A DNA stretch of 64,000 nucleotides, from NCBI GenBank assembly GCA_945861535.1, contig CAMAUZ010000034.1, forward strand, positions 1 through 64,000, given 5' to 3'. The stretch comes from Akkermansia muciniphila (GTDB lineage: Bacteria > Verrucomicrobiota > Verrucomicrobiia > Limisphaerales > BJHT01). Below the pieces are notes generated by a model. It was not told the DNA's origin and ran no database searches. It worked only from the letters and a program-made list of their open reading frames with translations. A program made the position numbers and the translations under genes. Below, piece after piece: positions 37,440 to 47,160 of this stretch (position 1 is the stretch's first letter; each line of letters opens with the position of its first letter).

Positions 37440-38706
37440 GGCTGTTCTGGTTGAGGAATCCGACTTGGGGGGCAAAAACTGGCAACGAAGGGGGGCTGGG
37501 CGGGTCTGGGATGGGGAGACATGACTCGGACCGGAGAACGGCGCGGTCGCGGCAGAGCGAGGGGAACTCCCGGGAAACATCGCGAACTTCTGGCCGACAG
37601 GCATCCTTGCGCCATCGAAACCATCGCCCGCCCCGCGAAAGTGATCTGGAAACGCTCCGCTCCGAACTGGGGCAACGGAAGTCACCCCGGCCACCGCGAA
37701 CCTTCGCCGGAACCGTCTCTGGCCTGACACGCACATAATCCGACCTGAAACTCCCGGCAAAACGCGGTGCTCCGCAGCTTGCTCGAAGATTAACGCGCGC
37801 AGCTAAACACGCGCTGAAGAGATTGCCAACCGCCAATTGCGTTTAAAAAAAGCTTCGGGGCGGGAAACATTGGCTTTCCGCCCGTTTCCGCGCCGAAAAG
37901 AGCCGCAAAGGCCGCGGCTCAACACGGCACTGCCACCTCTCCGCGCCAGCGATGGTAGGGCGCGCCTGTCCCCAGCGCACCGCGGGTCGCAGCCATCGTC
38001 CCTGGCCTCGGCAGCGGCGCGCACGGAGTGACGCGCCCTACCCACCGTCACGGAGTCCCCACGTCCCGAGCGACCGGGACGGTCGCGCGCCGGACCGCGG
38101 GCGCCGGTGGGGGGCAGGCTTCCAGCCTGCCGGTTCGGGCGGCATCCGTGCCGCCTGTTCCTTTGGCGGTGGTGGGGCACGACGGGAACGATGACTCGGG
38201 GCATGGATGCCCCGTCACTGGCAGGCAAGGATGCCTGCCCCACGGCGGCGGTTGGGTGGGCGTCCCGCCCGCCCGCTCTGGAGTGCGGTGACTCGTCACC
38301 GCTTTCCCAAGGCGACTCGTCGCCGTCGAGCTGCCGAGGTCGTGCCCACGCAAAGGGGCGTTCCCGGCTCGCGCCAGCGGTGGCATGCCCGCGCGTCCGC
38401 GCCTGCCAGGTCATTCGACGGCGACCAGTCGCCTCGCCAAAGCGGTGACGAGTCCCCGCACTCCACGCCGGACTCCGCACGGCGGACGGGACGAGTCGGC
38501 AGGCCGCGTCTGTCCCCAACGCGCCGGAAGCGTGGCAATCATCCGGCCGGAGCGGCGGGGTGAGGACACCCGCGCCCTACCGTGGTAGGGACGCGCTGCG
38601 CGCGTCCGTAACCTCCGCCCCACCGCGCCCGATCCCCCGGGCGCGTTCGCACTCACTCACTTCCCGCGCGGAAAAGGTTACGGCCGGGCGGCAGTCCGGC
38701 GCTATG
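37440..38706. repeat. repeat-filled gap with family H palindromes
   Basis: No gene recognised. At 37,952-38,043 a family H palindrome (GGTAGGGCGCGCCTGTCCCC against GACGCGCCCTACC) matches the complete copy at 62,426. Further imperfect stems fill 38,090-38,610 (for example CAGGCTTCCAGCCTG near 38,116 and GGCAAGGATGCCTGCC near 38,223). The first 360 bases should hold the promoter of the giant gene, but I cannot identify it. Confidence 0.6.
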
Positions 38707-39099
38707 GGGGGCGACGTGAACACGCCTGCGGCCCGTGCGTGGATGGCGGCCAACGGCACGCCGCTGTGGATTACCGGCGCGTTGCGGTTTGAGACCGAGA
38801 ACGCCCTGCGACTCGCCCGGTTTCGCGACAAGCTCACGCTGCCGGAATTGCAGCAGGCCCTCGGAGAGATCGCGGCGGATTTTGCCAGCGGAATACTCGT
38901 GGCCTGCGAAATTCCCGCCGAACTTCACTGACCGGAATGCCGCCGCCTGAGCGCCGCCCATACGCTTCAGCTTGGCTGCCGGGCCTACGACATCACCCAT
39001 GTCGCCGGGGCCGTGGTGTTAGCGGCCGACAGCTTCCTGAGTTTCGATCTGCACCAGCGGAGCTTGGCGCGGGCGGCGGGCTTGGTGGTCGGGCCGTGA
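38707..39099 (+). pseudogene. PIN-domain toxin remnant with in-frame TGA
   Basis: The frame reads TPAARAWMAANGTPLWIT, RFETENALRLARFR and ASGILVACEIPAELH, then TGA (38929-38931), then continues PECRRLSAAHTLQLGC, RAYDITHVAGAVVL and FLSFDLHQRSLARAAGL to TGA at 39097-39099. This is the central and C-terminal part of a VapC-like PIN protein. The expected residue at the stop is Trp, so TGG-to-TGA explains it. The first strand with its catalytic Asp is missing, so the 5' end is also lost; the start shown is only a nearby in-frame ATG. Confidence 0.7.
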
Positions 39100-39125
39100 G
39101 GGGCATGCCAAATTCATGCGCCGCG

Positions 39126-39207
39126 CGCCCGTAGCCGCCGACGGGAGGAGGCGGATTCCCTGAGAACGTCCGCCGAATCCGCCTCCTTCCGTCGGCGGCT
39201 ACGGGCG
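39126..39207. repeat. inverted repeat, family I (33-bp arms)
   Basis: Arms at 39126-39158 and 39175-39207 are reverse complements with one mismatch, starting CGCCCGTAGCCGCCGACG; the loop is 16 bases. A half-copy is at about 14,490. Confidence 0.88.
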
Positions 39208-39381
39208 TCTCTCCAGCGTGAAAGCCACGTCCGACACGAGCTTCACGGTCTTGCCCTACGGTGGCGATGCGAACACGCCGCCGGGGCAGTGATGGGAAGG
39301 AACCAAGTCCCGACCGGGACGGCAAACCCTCGTGCCGATGACCCGGTCGTCCCTGCGGGACTTGCGAATTGAATCACCCCC

Positions 39382-39435
39382 TACCCAGCACCCAAGAGTG
39401 CTCGGCTATTCTCGATCGTCCCTCCGGCACGTCCA
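39382..39435. repeat. REP-like palindrome, family A (copy 3)
   Basis: CTACCCAGCACCCAAGAGTG then CTCGGCTATTCTCGATCGTC, with CGTCCCTGCGGGACTTG just before (39,350-39,366). The rest of 39,208-39,551 is pyrimidine-rich and holds no gene. Confidence 0.65.
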
Positions 39436-39551
39436 AAACCGTGCCGCTGTCGCTGCCAGAAACTGAGCTGCACCTCTCCGTGCTCCCACCTCTCCCACCT
39501 CTCCCACTCCCCCCATCCGCCCGCCCCCATCCCCCAGGCCCACGCCTCCGC

Positions 39552-40565
<1,014 letters not shown>

Positions 40566-40687
40566 CGGGGGCCGACGCTAGCGGCGCAAATCCCGCGTGG
40601 CAATTTCCGCGACACCAGCAGGCCGCGTCGGCGATCGGTTCTGGTTCGTGTTGGTTGCGGCACCTAAGCTTTTCCTGCCGTCGGCTC

Positions 40688-41632
40688 TTACACCGGCTGC
40701 AGGCGCTCCACCGCCTCCTGAAAATCCGCGGGCCACGGCGCCTGGAAAACCTTCTCCTCGCCCGAGCGCGGATGCGTGAAGGCAAGCTGCCGTGCGTGCA
40801 GCAACTGGCGCGGCGCGGTGTAGCCGGTGAGTTCGAGCAGCAGCGCGCTCGGGCGTTTGCCGTAAATCGTGTCGCCCACGACCGGGTAGCCGAGGTGCTG
40901 AAAATGCACGCGAATCTGGTGCGTGCGGCCCGTGTGGATCGTGGCTTCGACCAGCGTCGCGTGATTCAGGCGCGACGCCACGCGATAGGTGGTCCAAGCC
41001 TCGCGGCCCTCGCCGTTGGTGACGGCCATGCGCTTGCGATGCGTGGGATGCCGCGCGATGGCGGCACGGATTTCGCCCCGCGAATTCGGCACCTCGCCGC
41101 ACACGATGGCGTGGTAGGTCTTCTCGACCGTGCGCCCCGCGAACTGCGCCTGCAGCGCGACGTGCGCGACATCGTTCTTCGCCACGACGAGGCAGCCGCT
41201 GGTTTCCAGATCGAGCCGATGGACAATGCCCGGCCGCGCCACGCCGCCGATGCCGCTGAGCTGGTCGCCGCAATGATGCAGCAGCGCGTTCACCAGCGTG
41301 CCATCCTCGTGCCCGTGCGACGGATGCACGACCAGATCAGGGGGCTTGTTGATGACGATCAGATCGGCGTCCTCGTAAATCACCGTGAGGGGAATGTCCT
41401 GCGCCTCGGCCTTCGCCGGCCGCGGCTCGGGGAAATGGATGATCACCTTTTCGCCCGCGCGCGGCGCGTGGGTTTGCTTGACCGGCGCGCCGTTCACCAG
41501 CACGCGCCCCTCGTCGATCAGTCGCTGAAAGGTGCCGCGCGAAACCTCGGACAGTTGCCGCGTGAGATATTTGTCCAGCCGGTCGTCGGGAAGCGAATGT
41601 TCAACCGTGAAGCTTTCAGTGGGTTTGGGCAT
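40688..41632 (-). CDS. rluD: 23S rRNA pseudouridine synthase, RluD-like
   Basis: A 314-residue RluA-family pseudouridine synthase. An S4 RNA-binding domain (about 15-65) precedes the catalytic domain, with the nucleophile D141 in HRLDLETSGCLV. Other family segments are INKPPDLVVHPSHGH, EKTYHAIVCGE and HTGRTHQIRVHFQHLGYPVVGD. The S4 domain and the total length fit RluD, which modifies helix 69 of 23S rRNA. It starts 30 bases after the lgt stop and is probably co-transcribed with it. Confidence 0.93.
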   Translation of the reverse strand: MPKPTESFTVEHSLPDDRLDKYLTRQLSEVSRGTFQRLIDEGRVLVNGAPVKQTHAPRAGEKVIIHFPEPRPAKAEAQDIPLTVIYEDADLIVINKPPDLVVHPSHGHEDGTLVNALLHHCGDQLSGIGGVARPGIVHRLDLETSGCLVVAKNDVAHVALQAQFAGRTVEKTYHAIVCGEVPNSRGEIRAAIARHPTHRKRMAVTNGEGREAWTTYRVASRLNHATLVEATIHTGRTHQIRVHFQHLGYPVVGDTIYGKRPSALLLELTGYTAPRQLLHARQLAFTHPRSGEEKVFQAPWPADFQEAVERLQPV

Positions 41633-41662
41633 GGGCTGGCAAACGAACGGCGGACGACCACC

Positions 41663-42439
41663 TCACCGACCCGGTTTCGGGCGGGCGGCCAGCCGCGAGC
41701 AATACCAGTAAAAACCCGCGCCCGCCGCGAGGATCAGAATACTGACCGACTGCCCCGGTGTCAGCACGCCGAGGAGGAGGCGCACCGCGTAATCGCCGCG
41801 GAACGACTCGATCACCGCGCGCAGCACCGCGTAAATCAACAGGTAGCAGGCGAACACCTGACCATCGAATTTCTTCCGGCGATAAAACCATTCCAGCCCG
41901 GCGTAGAGCGCGAAGTTCAGCACCGATTCGTAGAGCTGCACCGGATGCACGCCCACGCCCTGCGTCGCGTGACCCTCGGGAAAATGGATGGCCCACGGCT
42001 GCGCACATTCGCGCCCGAAACAGCAGCCCGTCATCAGGCAGCCGAGCCGTCCGAACGCGTGCCCGAGCGCGATGCTCGGGGCCATGGCATCGCCGATCTT
42101 CCAGAGCGGCAGCTTTTTGCGCCACAGGATGATGATGGCCAGCGTCACCGCGCCAATCAGCCCGCCGTAGAAGACCAAGCCCGAGCGTTGGAGCAAAATG
42201 TCGAGCAGCGGTTTGCCGGCGAACTCCTCTTTCCAAAACGTGATCACATACAACGTCCGCGCCCCGACCAGCGCGCCGACCAGAATCCAGAAGCTCAGGT
42301 CCACGATGGTGTCGGACGAGATCCCCCGCTGCTCCGCCCGGCGGCGCGCCGTCCACAGGCCCGCGAGAAAACCCGTGGCGACAAAAATGCCGTACCAATG
42401 GACTTCGAGGCTGCCGATTCTAAAGGCGATAGGATGCAC
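41663..42439 (-). CDS. lgt: prolipoprotein diacylglyceryl transferase
   Basis: A 258-residue inner-membrane enzyme that transfers diacylglycerol to the lipobox Cys of prolipoproteins. It has about seven membrane segments. Family signatures are PIAFRIGSLEVHWYGIF at the start, the RLGCLMTGCCFGREC segment with the essential Arg/Gly region, and HPVQLYESVLNF. The start is GTG 42439 (VHPIAFRIG), the position used by other Lgt proteins; the open frame continues far upstream through repeats and is ignored. First gene of lgt-rluD-moaA. Confidence 0.94.
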   Translation of the reverse strand: MHPIAFRIGSLEVHWYGIFVATGFLAGLWTARRRAEQRGISSDTIVDLSFWILVGALVGARTLYVITFWKEEFAGKPLLDILLQRSGLVFYGGLIGAVTLAIIILWRKKLPLWKIGDAMAPSIALGHAFGRLGCLMTGCCFGRECAQPWAIHFPEGHATQGVGVHPVQLYESVLNFALYAGLEWFYRRKKFDGQVFACYLLIYAVLRAVIESFRGDYAVRLLLGVLTPGQSVSILILAAGAGFYWYCSRLAARPKPGR

Positions 42440-42713
42440 GAGGGCCGGACGGTAGTTGCGGCTGCGGCGGGTGACAAGGTGGAAGCCGGAACGGCAGGGC
42501 GTGGGGCGCAGCTCGACACTGCCCCCGACGCGGCATCGCAGCCCCGCCGCCGCGCCGATCTCCGATCCGGCTCGCAGACCCACCGAGCGAGCAGCCCGCC
42601 GGGTCGGAGACCGGCGTTCCGGGGGCAGCGCCCGGATGCACCCGGGCGTAGAGCGCATTCCAGTTTCCTGCAACCAGCAGTGCGAGTGGGAGCAGTCCCG
42701 CAGGGACAAAGGA

Positions 42714-42864
42714 AAATAGCCCAGCACTTCAGTGCTGGGTTGGCGACCGGGGAACCAAAAAGTCCCGGCAGGGACGACAGAAGGCGTGGACGCGCATTTT
42801 CGGTCGTCCCTGTCGGGACTTGGTTCGCCACCGCCGCGGACCCAGCACAGAAGTGCTGGGCTAT
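42714..42864. repeat. REP-like palindromes, family A (inverted pair)
   Basis: Two copies face each other: AATAGCCCAGCACTTCAGTG then CTGGGTTGG (42,715-42,743), and CCCAGCACAGAAGTGCTGGG then CTATG (42,841-42,865). The flanking AAAGTCCCGGCAGGGACGAC and GTCGTCCCTGTCGGGACTTGG are also inverted, so the whole unit is a 150-bp palindrome. The DNA from 42,440 to 42,713 has further short stems and no gene. Confidence 0.82.
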
Positions 42865-42952
42865 GATCTCTCGCCCGCCGGGCTGGCACGAGGGACCGGC
42901 CATGGGCAATAAACTGGAATGCCCCGCCCATCGCCATGCCCGCAAAAACCCC

Positions 42953-42995
42953 TTGCACCATTTCCATGATTCGGTAATTTCTGCCGCGACAGAAA
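42953..42995 (+). promoter_or_regulatory. possible promoter and operator of the GbsR/MarR-type gene
   Basis: TTGCAC (42953-42958) and TAATTT (42975-42980) at 16-bp spacing resemble a sigma-70 promoter. The palindrome TTTCTG-CCGCGA-CAGAAA (42978-42995) overlaps the -10 and ends 11 bases before the ATG, which is a good position for autorepression. Inference by eye. Confidence 0.45.
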
Positions 42996-43006
42996 CTAAC
43001 GAATCC

Positions 43007-43540
43007 ATGAAAGCTCTCAGTCAGGTGCAGCAAAAGTTTGTCCTCCATTGGGGCGAAATGGGCACGCGCTGGGGCATCAACCGGACGGTGGCCCAGATTC
43101 ACGCGCTCCTTTTCATCTCGCCCGTCCCGCTCAACGCCGAGGACATCGCCGACACGCTCACCGTCGCCCGCTCGAACGTCAGCACCAGCCTCAAGGAACT
43201 CCAGGCCTGGGGGATCGTGCGGCTCGTGCATGTCATGGGCGACAAGCGCGACCATTTCGAGAGCATGAAGGATGTCTGGGAGATGTTCCGCGTGGTGCTC
43301 GACGAGCGCAAAAAGCGCGAAGTCGATCCCATGCTCACCGTCCTGCGCGACTGCATCATCGAGGCCGAGAAGGACAAGCAGGCCGACGAACACACCGAGG
43401 CGAAACTGCGCGAACTGCTCGAGTTCTTCGAGACGACAACCGGCTGGTATCAGCAGGTGCGGGCGCTGCCCACGCCGGCCCTGACCCGCTTCATGAAGCT
43501 GGGCGACAAGGTCCGCAAAGCGCTCGGCCTGGGCGAATAG
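43007..43540 (+). CDS. GbsR/MarR-family HTH transcriptional regulator
   Basis: A 177-residue regulator of the GbsR-like group within the MarR winged-helix superfamily. The HTH lies at about 35-80 (ISPVPLNAEDIADTLTVARS, then NVSTSLKELQAWG), followed by the wing with VRLVHVMGDKRDHFESM and a C-terminal helical dimer region. Known GbsR proteins repress glycine betaine uptake or synthesis genes. No such genes are next to it, so its target is unknown beyond likely autoregulation. ATG 43007 is chosen because the family alignment begins here; the long upstream frame is read-through of repeats and the opposite-strand lgt gene. Confidence 0.85.
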   Translation: MKALSQVQQKFVLHWGEMGTRWGINRTVAQIHALLFISPVPLNAEDIADTLTVARSNVSTSLKELQAWGIVRLVHVMGDKRDHFESMKDVWEMFRVVLDERKKREVDPMLTVLRDCIIEAEKDKQADEHTEAKLRELLEFFETTTGWYQQVRALPTPALTRFMKLGDKVRKALGLGE

Positions 43541-43651
43541 CCGGCCCGGCGGTTCATTTTTTTGCAGTCGAAATTCTGTAACTACTGAAATTCCAGACTA
43601 TACGGGCGAATCGGGGCAACCAAGGCCGCCTGCGCCCGGAAAAGGTTCACC

Positions 43652-43798
43652 ATGAAAACACTCGCTGAAAACGGTCGGGGCTGGTTCGGAAAATTGCTGC
43701 TGTGGCTGGGCTGGCTGGCGCGGGAAGAGGACACCCGCCGCATCGCCCGCCCGGCCCCGCCGCACCGCCGCACCATCGTCTTCCTCGAACTGCCGTGA
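43652..43798 (+). CDS. small hypothetical protein
   Basis: A 48-residue open frame (MKTLAENGRGWFGKLLLWLG, then WLAREEDTRRIARPAPP) with GGAAAAGG about 8 bases before its ATG. It has an amphipathic Trp/Leu-rich segment that could lie at a membrane. No family recognised; it could be chance. Confidence 0.35.
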   Translation: MKTLAENGRGWFGKLLLWLGWLAREEDTRRIARPAPPHRRTIVFLELP

Positions 43799-43833
43799 AA
43801 CATCGCGTGGCCCGGATAATTCGCGCGCGTCGC

Positions 43834-43953
43834 GTAGCGCAGGCTTCCCAGCCGGCTGTATCGCGGGTTTCCAAACCCACGACCCGTCCGGCGAGGCCGA
43901 CACCCTGCCGACTTGGAAGTCGGCGACACAGCAGGTTTGGAAACCTGCGCTAC
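43834..43953. repeat. long palindrome, family C (copy 2)
   Basis: Starts GTAGCGCAGGCTTCCCAGCC and ends GGTTTGGAAACCTGCGCTAC, with nested TTTCCAAACCCACG and ACTTGGAAGTCGGCG segments. Same design as 19,025-19,180. Confidence 0.85.
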
Positions 43954-44036
43954 AGGGGCGCGCGGCACCCGGCTGCAAGAGAGCTGAGTATAATCCGCGC
44001 GAAGACGTAACAATTCAGTCGAGCCGATTTTCTTAA

Positions 44037-44163
44037 ACCACAGAGACACGATGCACACAGAGGAAGACAGGGACCCGCTAATCAATCTTCCTTCACTGCT
44101 TGGTGACTTCGTCGGGGCGCCGCCCTCCCCGATTTTTCTCTGTGTCCATCGTGTCTCGGTGGT
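44037..44163. repeat. inverted repeat, family K (26-bp arms)
   Basis: Arms ACCACAGAGACACGATGCAC... (44037-44062) and its reverse complement (44138-44163) match at 24 of 26 positions and enclose 75 bases. It ends 48 bases before the next start codon, so it may lie in that gene's leader. Confidence 0.85.
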
Positions 44164-44211
44164 CTCAACTTCCGTTCCGACTGCATAGACACGGCTAGCA
44201 CCACCCTCGCC

Positions 44212-45588
44212 ATGAAACTCTCCGACCTGTGGAACTGGAACGGCACGATTGGCCGGCGCGGCTATCTGCTGTGGGGCGTCATCCTGTTCGCGATGAAGTG
44301 CAACTTGGACCGCTTCCTCTTCCTCCAAGTCTTCGATGCGTCATGGAACCTGCTCGATTATCTCAAATGGAACTTCCCGTCGCCGTCGCTGGGATCGCCG
44401 GACATGCTGCGCGAGCACGGCTGGCAACTACTGTGCGCGGCCCTGCCCTTCCTCTGGGCGGGCGTGGTGCTCACGATCCAACGGCTGCGCTCGGCGCGGC
44501 TGCCGCTATGGCTCGCGGTGCTCTTCGTCGTGCCAGTGGTGAAATGGTTTCTCTTCCTGCTCGCGAGCCTCGTGCCGCGTCGCGAGGCGTCGCCCGTGCT
44601 GACGCAGCCCGATCCCGCGACGGGCGCGGCGTGGCGCGTGTTCCCGCGCAGCCGCATGGGCAGCGCGCTGGCGGCGGTCGGAATCTCGGCGCTGATCACC
44701 GTGGCGATCACGGCCATCGGCGCGGGCTTTTTGAAAAACTACGGCTGGGGCTTGTTTGTCGGCGTGCCCTTCATGACCGGCTTTCTCGCCGCAATTATCC
44801 ACGGCGCGACCCAGGTGCGGCGGATGGGCGAGAGCTTGGCCGTGGCGGCGCTCGCGGTGACGATTGCCGGCGTGGGGTTTTTGCTGTTCGCGATTGAAGG
44901 GCTGATCTGCATCGCGATGGCGGTGCCGCTCGCCTTGCCGCTGGCGGTGATCGGCGGACTCGCCGGCCATTCCGCGCAACCGGCGCGCTGGCGGAGTGGT
45001 TCGCCGCAGGTGGCGTGCGCAGCGTTTCTTGCGCTGCCGGCGATGCTCGGGGTCGAGCGACTCGGAGACACAGAAGCCCCGCTGCTGACGGTGAAATCCG
45101 CCATCGAAGTAAACGCGCCGCCCGCACGAGTGTGGCGGCATGTCGTGACTTTCAGCGAACTGCCCGCGCCGACCGAATGGCTGTTCCGCGCGGGCATCGC
45201 GTATCCGCTGCGCGCGGAAATTCAGGGCACCGGGCCGGGCGCGATCCGGCATTGCGTGTTCACGACCGGGCCGTTTGTCGAACCGATCGAGGTGTGGGAT
45301 GAGCCGCGGCTGCTGCGGTTCAGCGTCACGTCCAATCCCGCACCGATGCAGGAATGGACGCCGTATCGCGAGATTCATCCGCCGCATCTGAAAGGCTTTC
45401 TCGCGTCGGAGCGAGGGCAGTTTCTGCTGACCAAGCTGCCCGGCGGCCGCACGCGCCTCGAAGGCACGACGTGGTACCGGCACCACATGTGGCCGGTCGC
45501 CTACTGGCAGATATGGTCGGATGAAATCATCCATCGCATCCATCTGCGCGTGCTGCGACATGTGCAGGCGCTGGCGGAGGCGGGGTGA
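44212..45588 (+). CDS. membrane protein with DUF805-like N-terminus and SRPBCC-like C-terminus
   Basis: A 458-residue protein. Residues 1-130 resemble DUF805 membrane proteins (LWNWNGTIGRRGYLLWGVIL, WAGVVLTIQRLRSARLPLWL). More membrane segments run to about residue 280 (ALITVAITAIGAG, MAVPLALPLAVIGGLAG). From about 290 the cytoplasmic part resembles a START/SRPBCC fold (IEVNAPPARVWRHVVTFSEL, GPGAIRHCVFTTGPFVEPIE, GGRTRLEGTTWYRHHMWP). The combination suggests a membrane-linked lipid or hydrophobic-ligand protein, but the function is unknown. The next gene follows after 12 bases. Confidence 0.75.
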   Translation: MKLSDLWNWNGTIGRRGYLLWGVILFAMKCNLDRFLFLQVFDASWNLLDYLKWNFPSPSLGSPDMLREHGWQLLCAALPFLWAGVVLTIQRLRSARLPLWLAVLFVVPVVKWFLFLLASLVPRREASPVLTQPDPATGAAWRVFPRSRMGSALAAVGISALITVAITAIGAGFLKNYGWGLFVGVPFMTGFLAAIIHGATQVRRMGESLAVAALAVTIAGVGFLLFAIEGLICIAMAVPLALPLAVIGGLAGHSAQPARWRSGSPQVACAAFLALPAMLGVERLGDTEAPLLTVKSAIEVNAPPARVWRHVVTFSELPAPTEWLFRAGIAYPLRAEIQGTGPGAIRHCVFTTGPFVEPIEVWDEPRLLRFSVTSNPAPMQEWTPYREIHPPHLKGFLASERGQFLLTKLPGGRTRLEGTTWYRHHMWPVAYWQIWSDEIIHRIHLRVLRHVQALAEAG

Positions 45589-45600
45589 GGGGAGGCAAAG

Positions 45601-46095
45601 ATGACGAAAGAGATGAGTCAGCTTGGAGTTCATCTCCTCACCTGGCCGCAGCGCATCCTGCTCACAGCGGTCGCGTTCGGTGGCTCGACGCTTTACGCCT
45701 TGAGCTTCGCGAATGTCCCCGAGCGCACGCGCTGGCTGCCGGTGGCAGCGGCGATTGGCATCGCGGCGGGCGTGTCGTGGATCGTGTTTGGTCTCGTGCT
45801 GCTCGGGGTCACGCGGCGTCGTCCGTCGGTCTGGCATTGGGCGGATGTCTGCCTGCGAACGATGGCAGTGGGCATGGCGATCAAGATGACCACGGTGCTG
45901 GCGAACCTCATCGCGCCACCGGCGGCGGGCTTTCATCTCGCGGTGCTGGTGGCCGCCAACCTCGCGATGGCGGCGATGTTTGTCGCGCAGGCGCGCCCGC
46001 TCGGCGTGAACGTGCGGGCGGGACTGGGGCTGTGGTTCGGCGTGCTGAATGGCGTTTTCACCGTGGTGCTGGCGGGCCTGCTCGCCGGACGCTGA
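45601..46095 (+). CDS. small integral membrane protein
   Basis: A 164-residue protein with about five hydrophobic segments (ILLTAVAFGGSTLYALSF, WLPVAAAIGIAAGVSWIVFG, and three more). A GGAGG motif lies 5 bases before its ATG. It sits 12 bases after the SRPBCC gene and 12 bases before the DUF2071 gene, clearly in one operon. No family recognised. Confidence 0.8.
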   Translation: MTKEMSQLGVHLLTWPQRILLTAVAFGGSTLYALSFANVPERTRWLPVAAAIGIAAGVSWIVFGLVLLGVTRRRPSVWHWADVCLRTMAVGMAIKMTTVLANLIAPPAAGFHLAVLVAANLAMAAMFVAQARPLGVNVRAGLGLWFGVLNGVFTVVLAGLLAGR

Positions 46096-46107
46096 AGGAG
46101 GAATGCG

Positions 46108-46878
46108 ATGACGCTCACCATGACCGGACGGCTCGCCGAGTGCGTGCTGCTCGCGTATCGAACGCCCGCCGCGAGCGTGCGCGCGCTCGTGCCGACCGGA
46201 CTGGAGTTGGTGACACACGGCGACTGGGCCTTCTGGAACATCGTCGTCTGCCGCGTCGCCGATATGCGTCCGGCGGGCCTGCCGGCGTGGCTTGGGATCA
46301 GCTATTCGCATGTCGCGTACCGCCTGTATGCGCGGGCGCGCACGGCGGATGGCGCGAATGTCGAGGGCCTCCATTTTCTGCGCAGCGACGCGGACAATGC
46401 GTTGATCGCCGGCGCTGGGAACTGGTTCAGCGATTTCCGTTTTCATCGCGCAGCCATTGATTTGCAGGCGACGAGCTCGGCGGTGGAATTGCGAGTGGCT
46501 TCGCGTACTGACCGAAGGGGCGACGCGAGTCTTTCCGCCCGGGAAATTCCCGTCGCGGAACTGGCCCCCGGCTCGTGCTTCAACAAGGTCGCGGAAGCAA
46601 CGGCGTTTCTGAAGTACCGCCCGCTGGGTCTCGCCGTCGATGCGCGCAACACCACGCTGAAGCTGGCCGAAGTGTTCCGCGACGAGCAGCAATGGCGGGA
46701 GCACCCGCTGCGGGTAAGGGCGGCGCACTGGCAATTTCTCGACGACCTCGGCCAGCACGAGGCGAAAATCGAGTGCGCCACACGCGTCGCGCCGATTGAC
46801 TACCGCTGGCGGCTGGGGCGGCGGGCGGTTCTCGCTGCTCGCAGTTCGGAGTCCCGGCTTCAGCCGGTAAGCCGCTGA
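46108..46878 (+). CDS. DUF2071/YqjF-like protein
   Basis: A 256-residue protein of the DUF2071 group, distantly related to acetoacetate decarboxylase-like folds. Typical segments are VLLAYRTPAASVRALVPTGL near the start, GDWAFWNIVVCRV, and GLHFLRSDADNALIAGAGNW. The C-terminal part contains KYRPLGLAVDARNTTLKLAE. The start has AAGGAGG about 7 bases upstream. Third gene of the 44,212-46,878 operon. The biochemical role of DUF2071 proteins is not established. Confidence 0.8.
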   Translation: MTLTMTGRLAECVLLAYRTPAASVRALVPTGLELVTHGDWAFWNIVVCRVADMRPAGLPAWLGISYSHVAYRLYARARTADGANVEGLHFLRSDADNALIAGAGNWFSDFRFHRAAIDLQATSSAVELRVASRTDRRGDASLSAREIPVAELAPGSCFNKVAEATAFLKYRPLGLAVDARNTTLKLAEVFRDEQQWREHPLRVRAAHWQFLDDLGQHEAKIECATRVAPIDYRWRLGRRAVLAARSSESRLQPVSR

Positions 46879-47160
46879 TTCGACAGCACCGCGGGAAGGC
46901 TCCTGCCACGCCGCGCCAACCCACGCCCCGCCGCCTGAGGCGGAACTCCGAACCAGGGGTCGCTCGCAATTTTTCGCGTCCCGCGGTCCCTCGTCCGCTG
47001 CGGGAAAAATGTGTTGAGTTTCAGGGCATCGCTACCCAGATTCCGCCCGCATTGTCGGCCTTTCCCGGAGCCTTTGACACCTCACACCACGGCCATCTGC
47101 CGCGTGTTGACACGACCGGGACGGCCTTCCGAAAACACTGAACCAACACATCCTGCAACC

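Noticed and set aside
37440..37760. N-terminal extension of the giant protein to 37,760
   Set aside because: The extra 107 residues precede a good signal peptide at 37,439 and look random.
38929..38931. TGA in the PIN remnant as a selenocysteine or Trp recoding site
   Set aside because: The gene also lacks its 5' end, no SECIS-like hairpin is evident directly after the codon, and all intact genes here use TGA as stop.
40655..43006. Very long plus-strand frame leading into the GbsR/MarR-type gene
   Set aside because: It is antisense to rluD and lgt and then crosses palindromes; the real regulator starts at 43,007.
42440..43393. Upstream extension of the lgt frame
   Set aside because: It runs through the family A repeats and antisense to the regulator; GTG 42439 matches the normal Lgt start.
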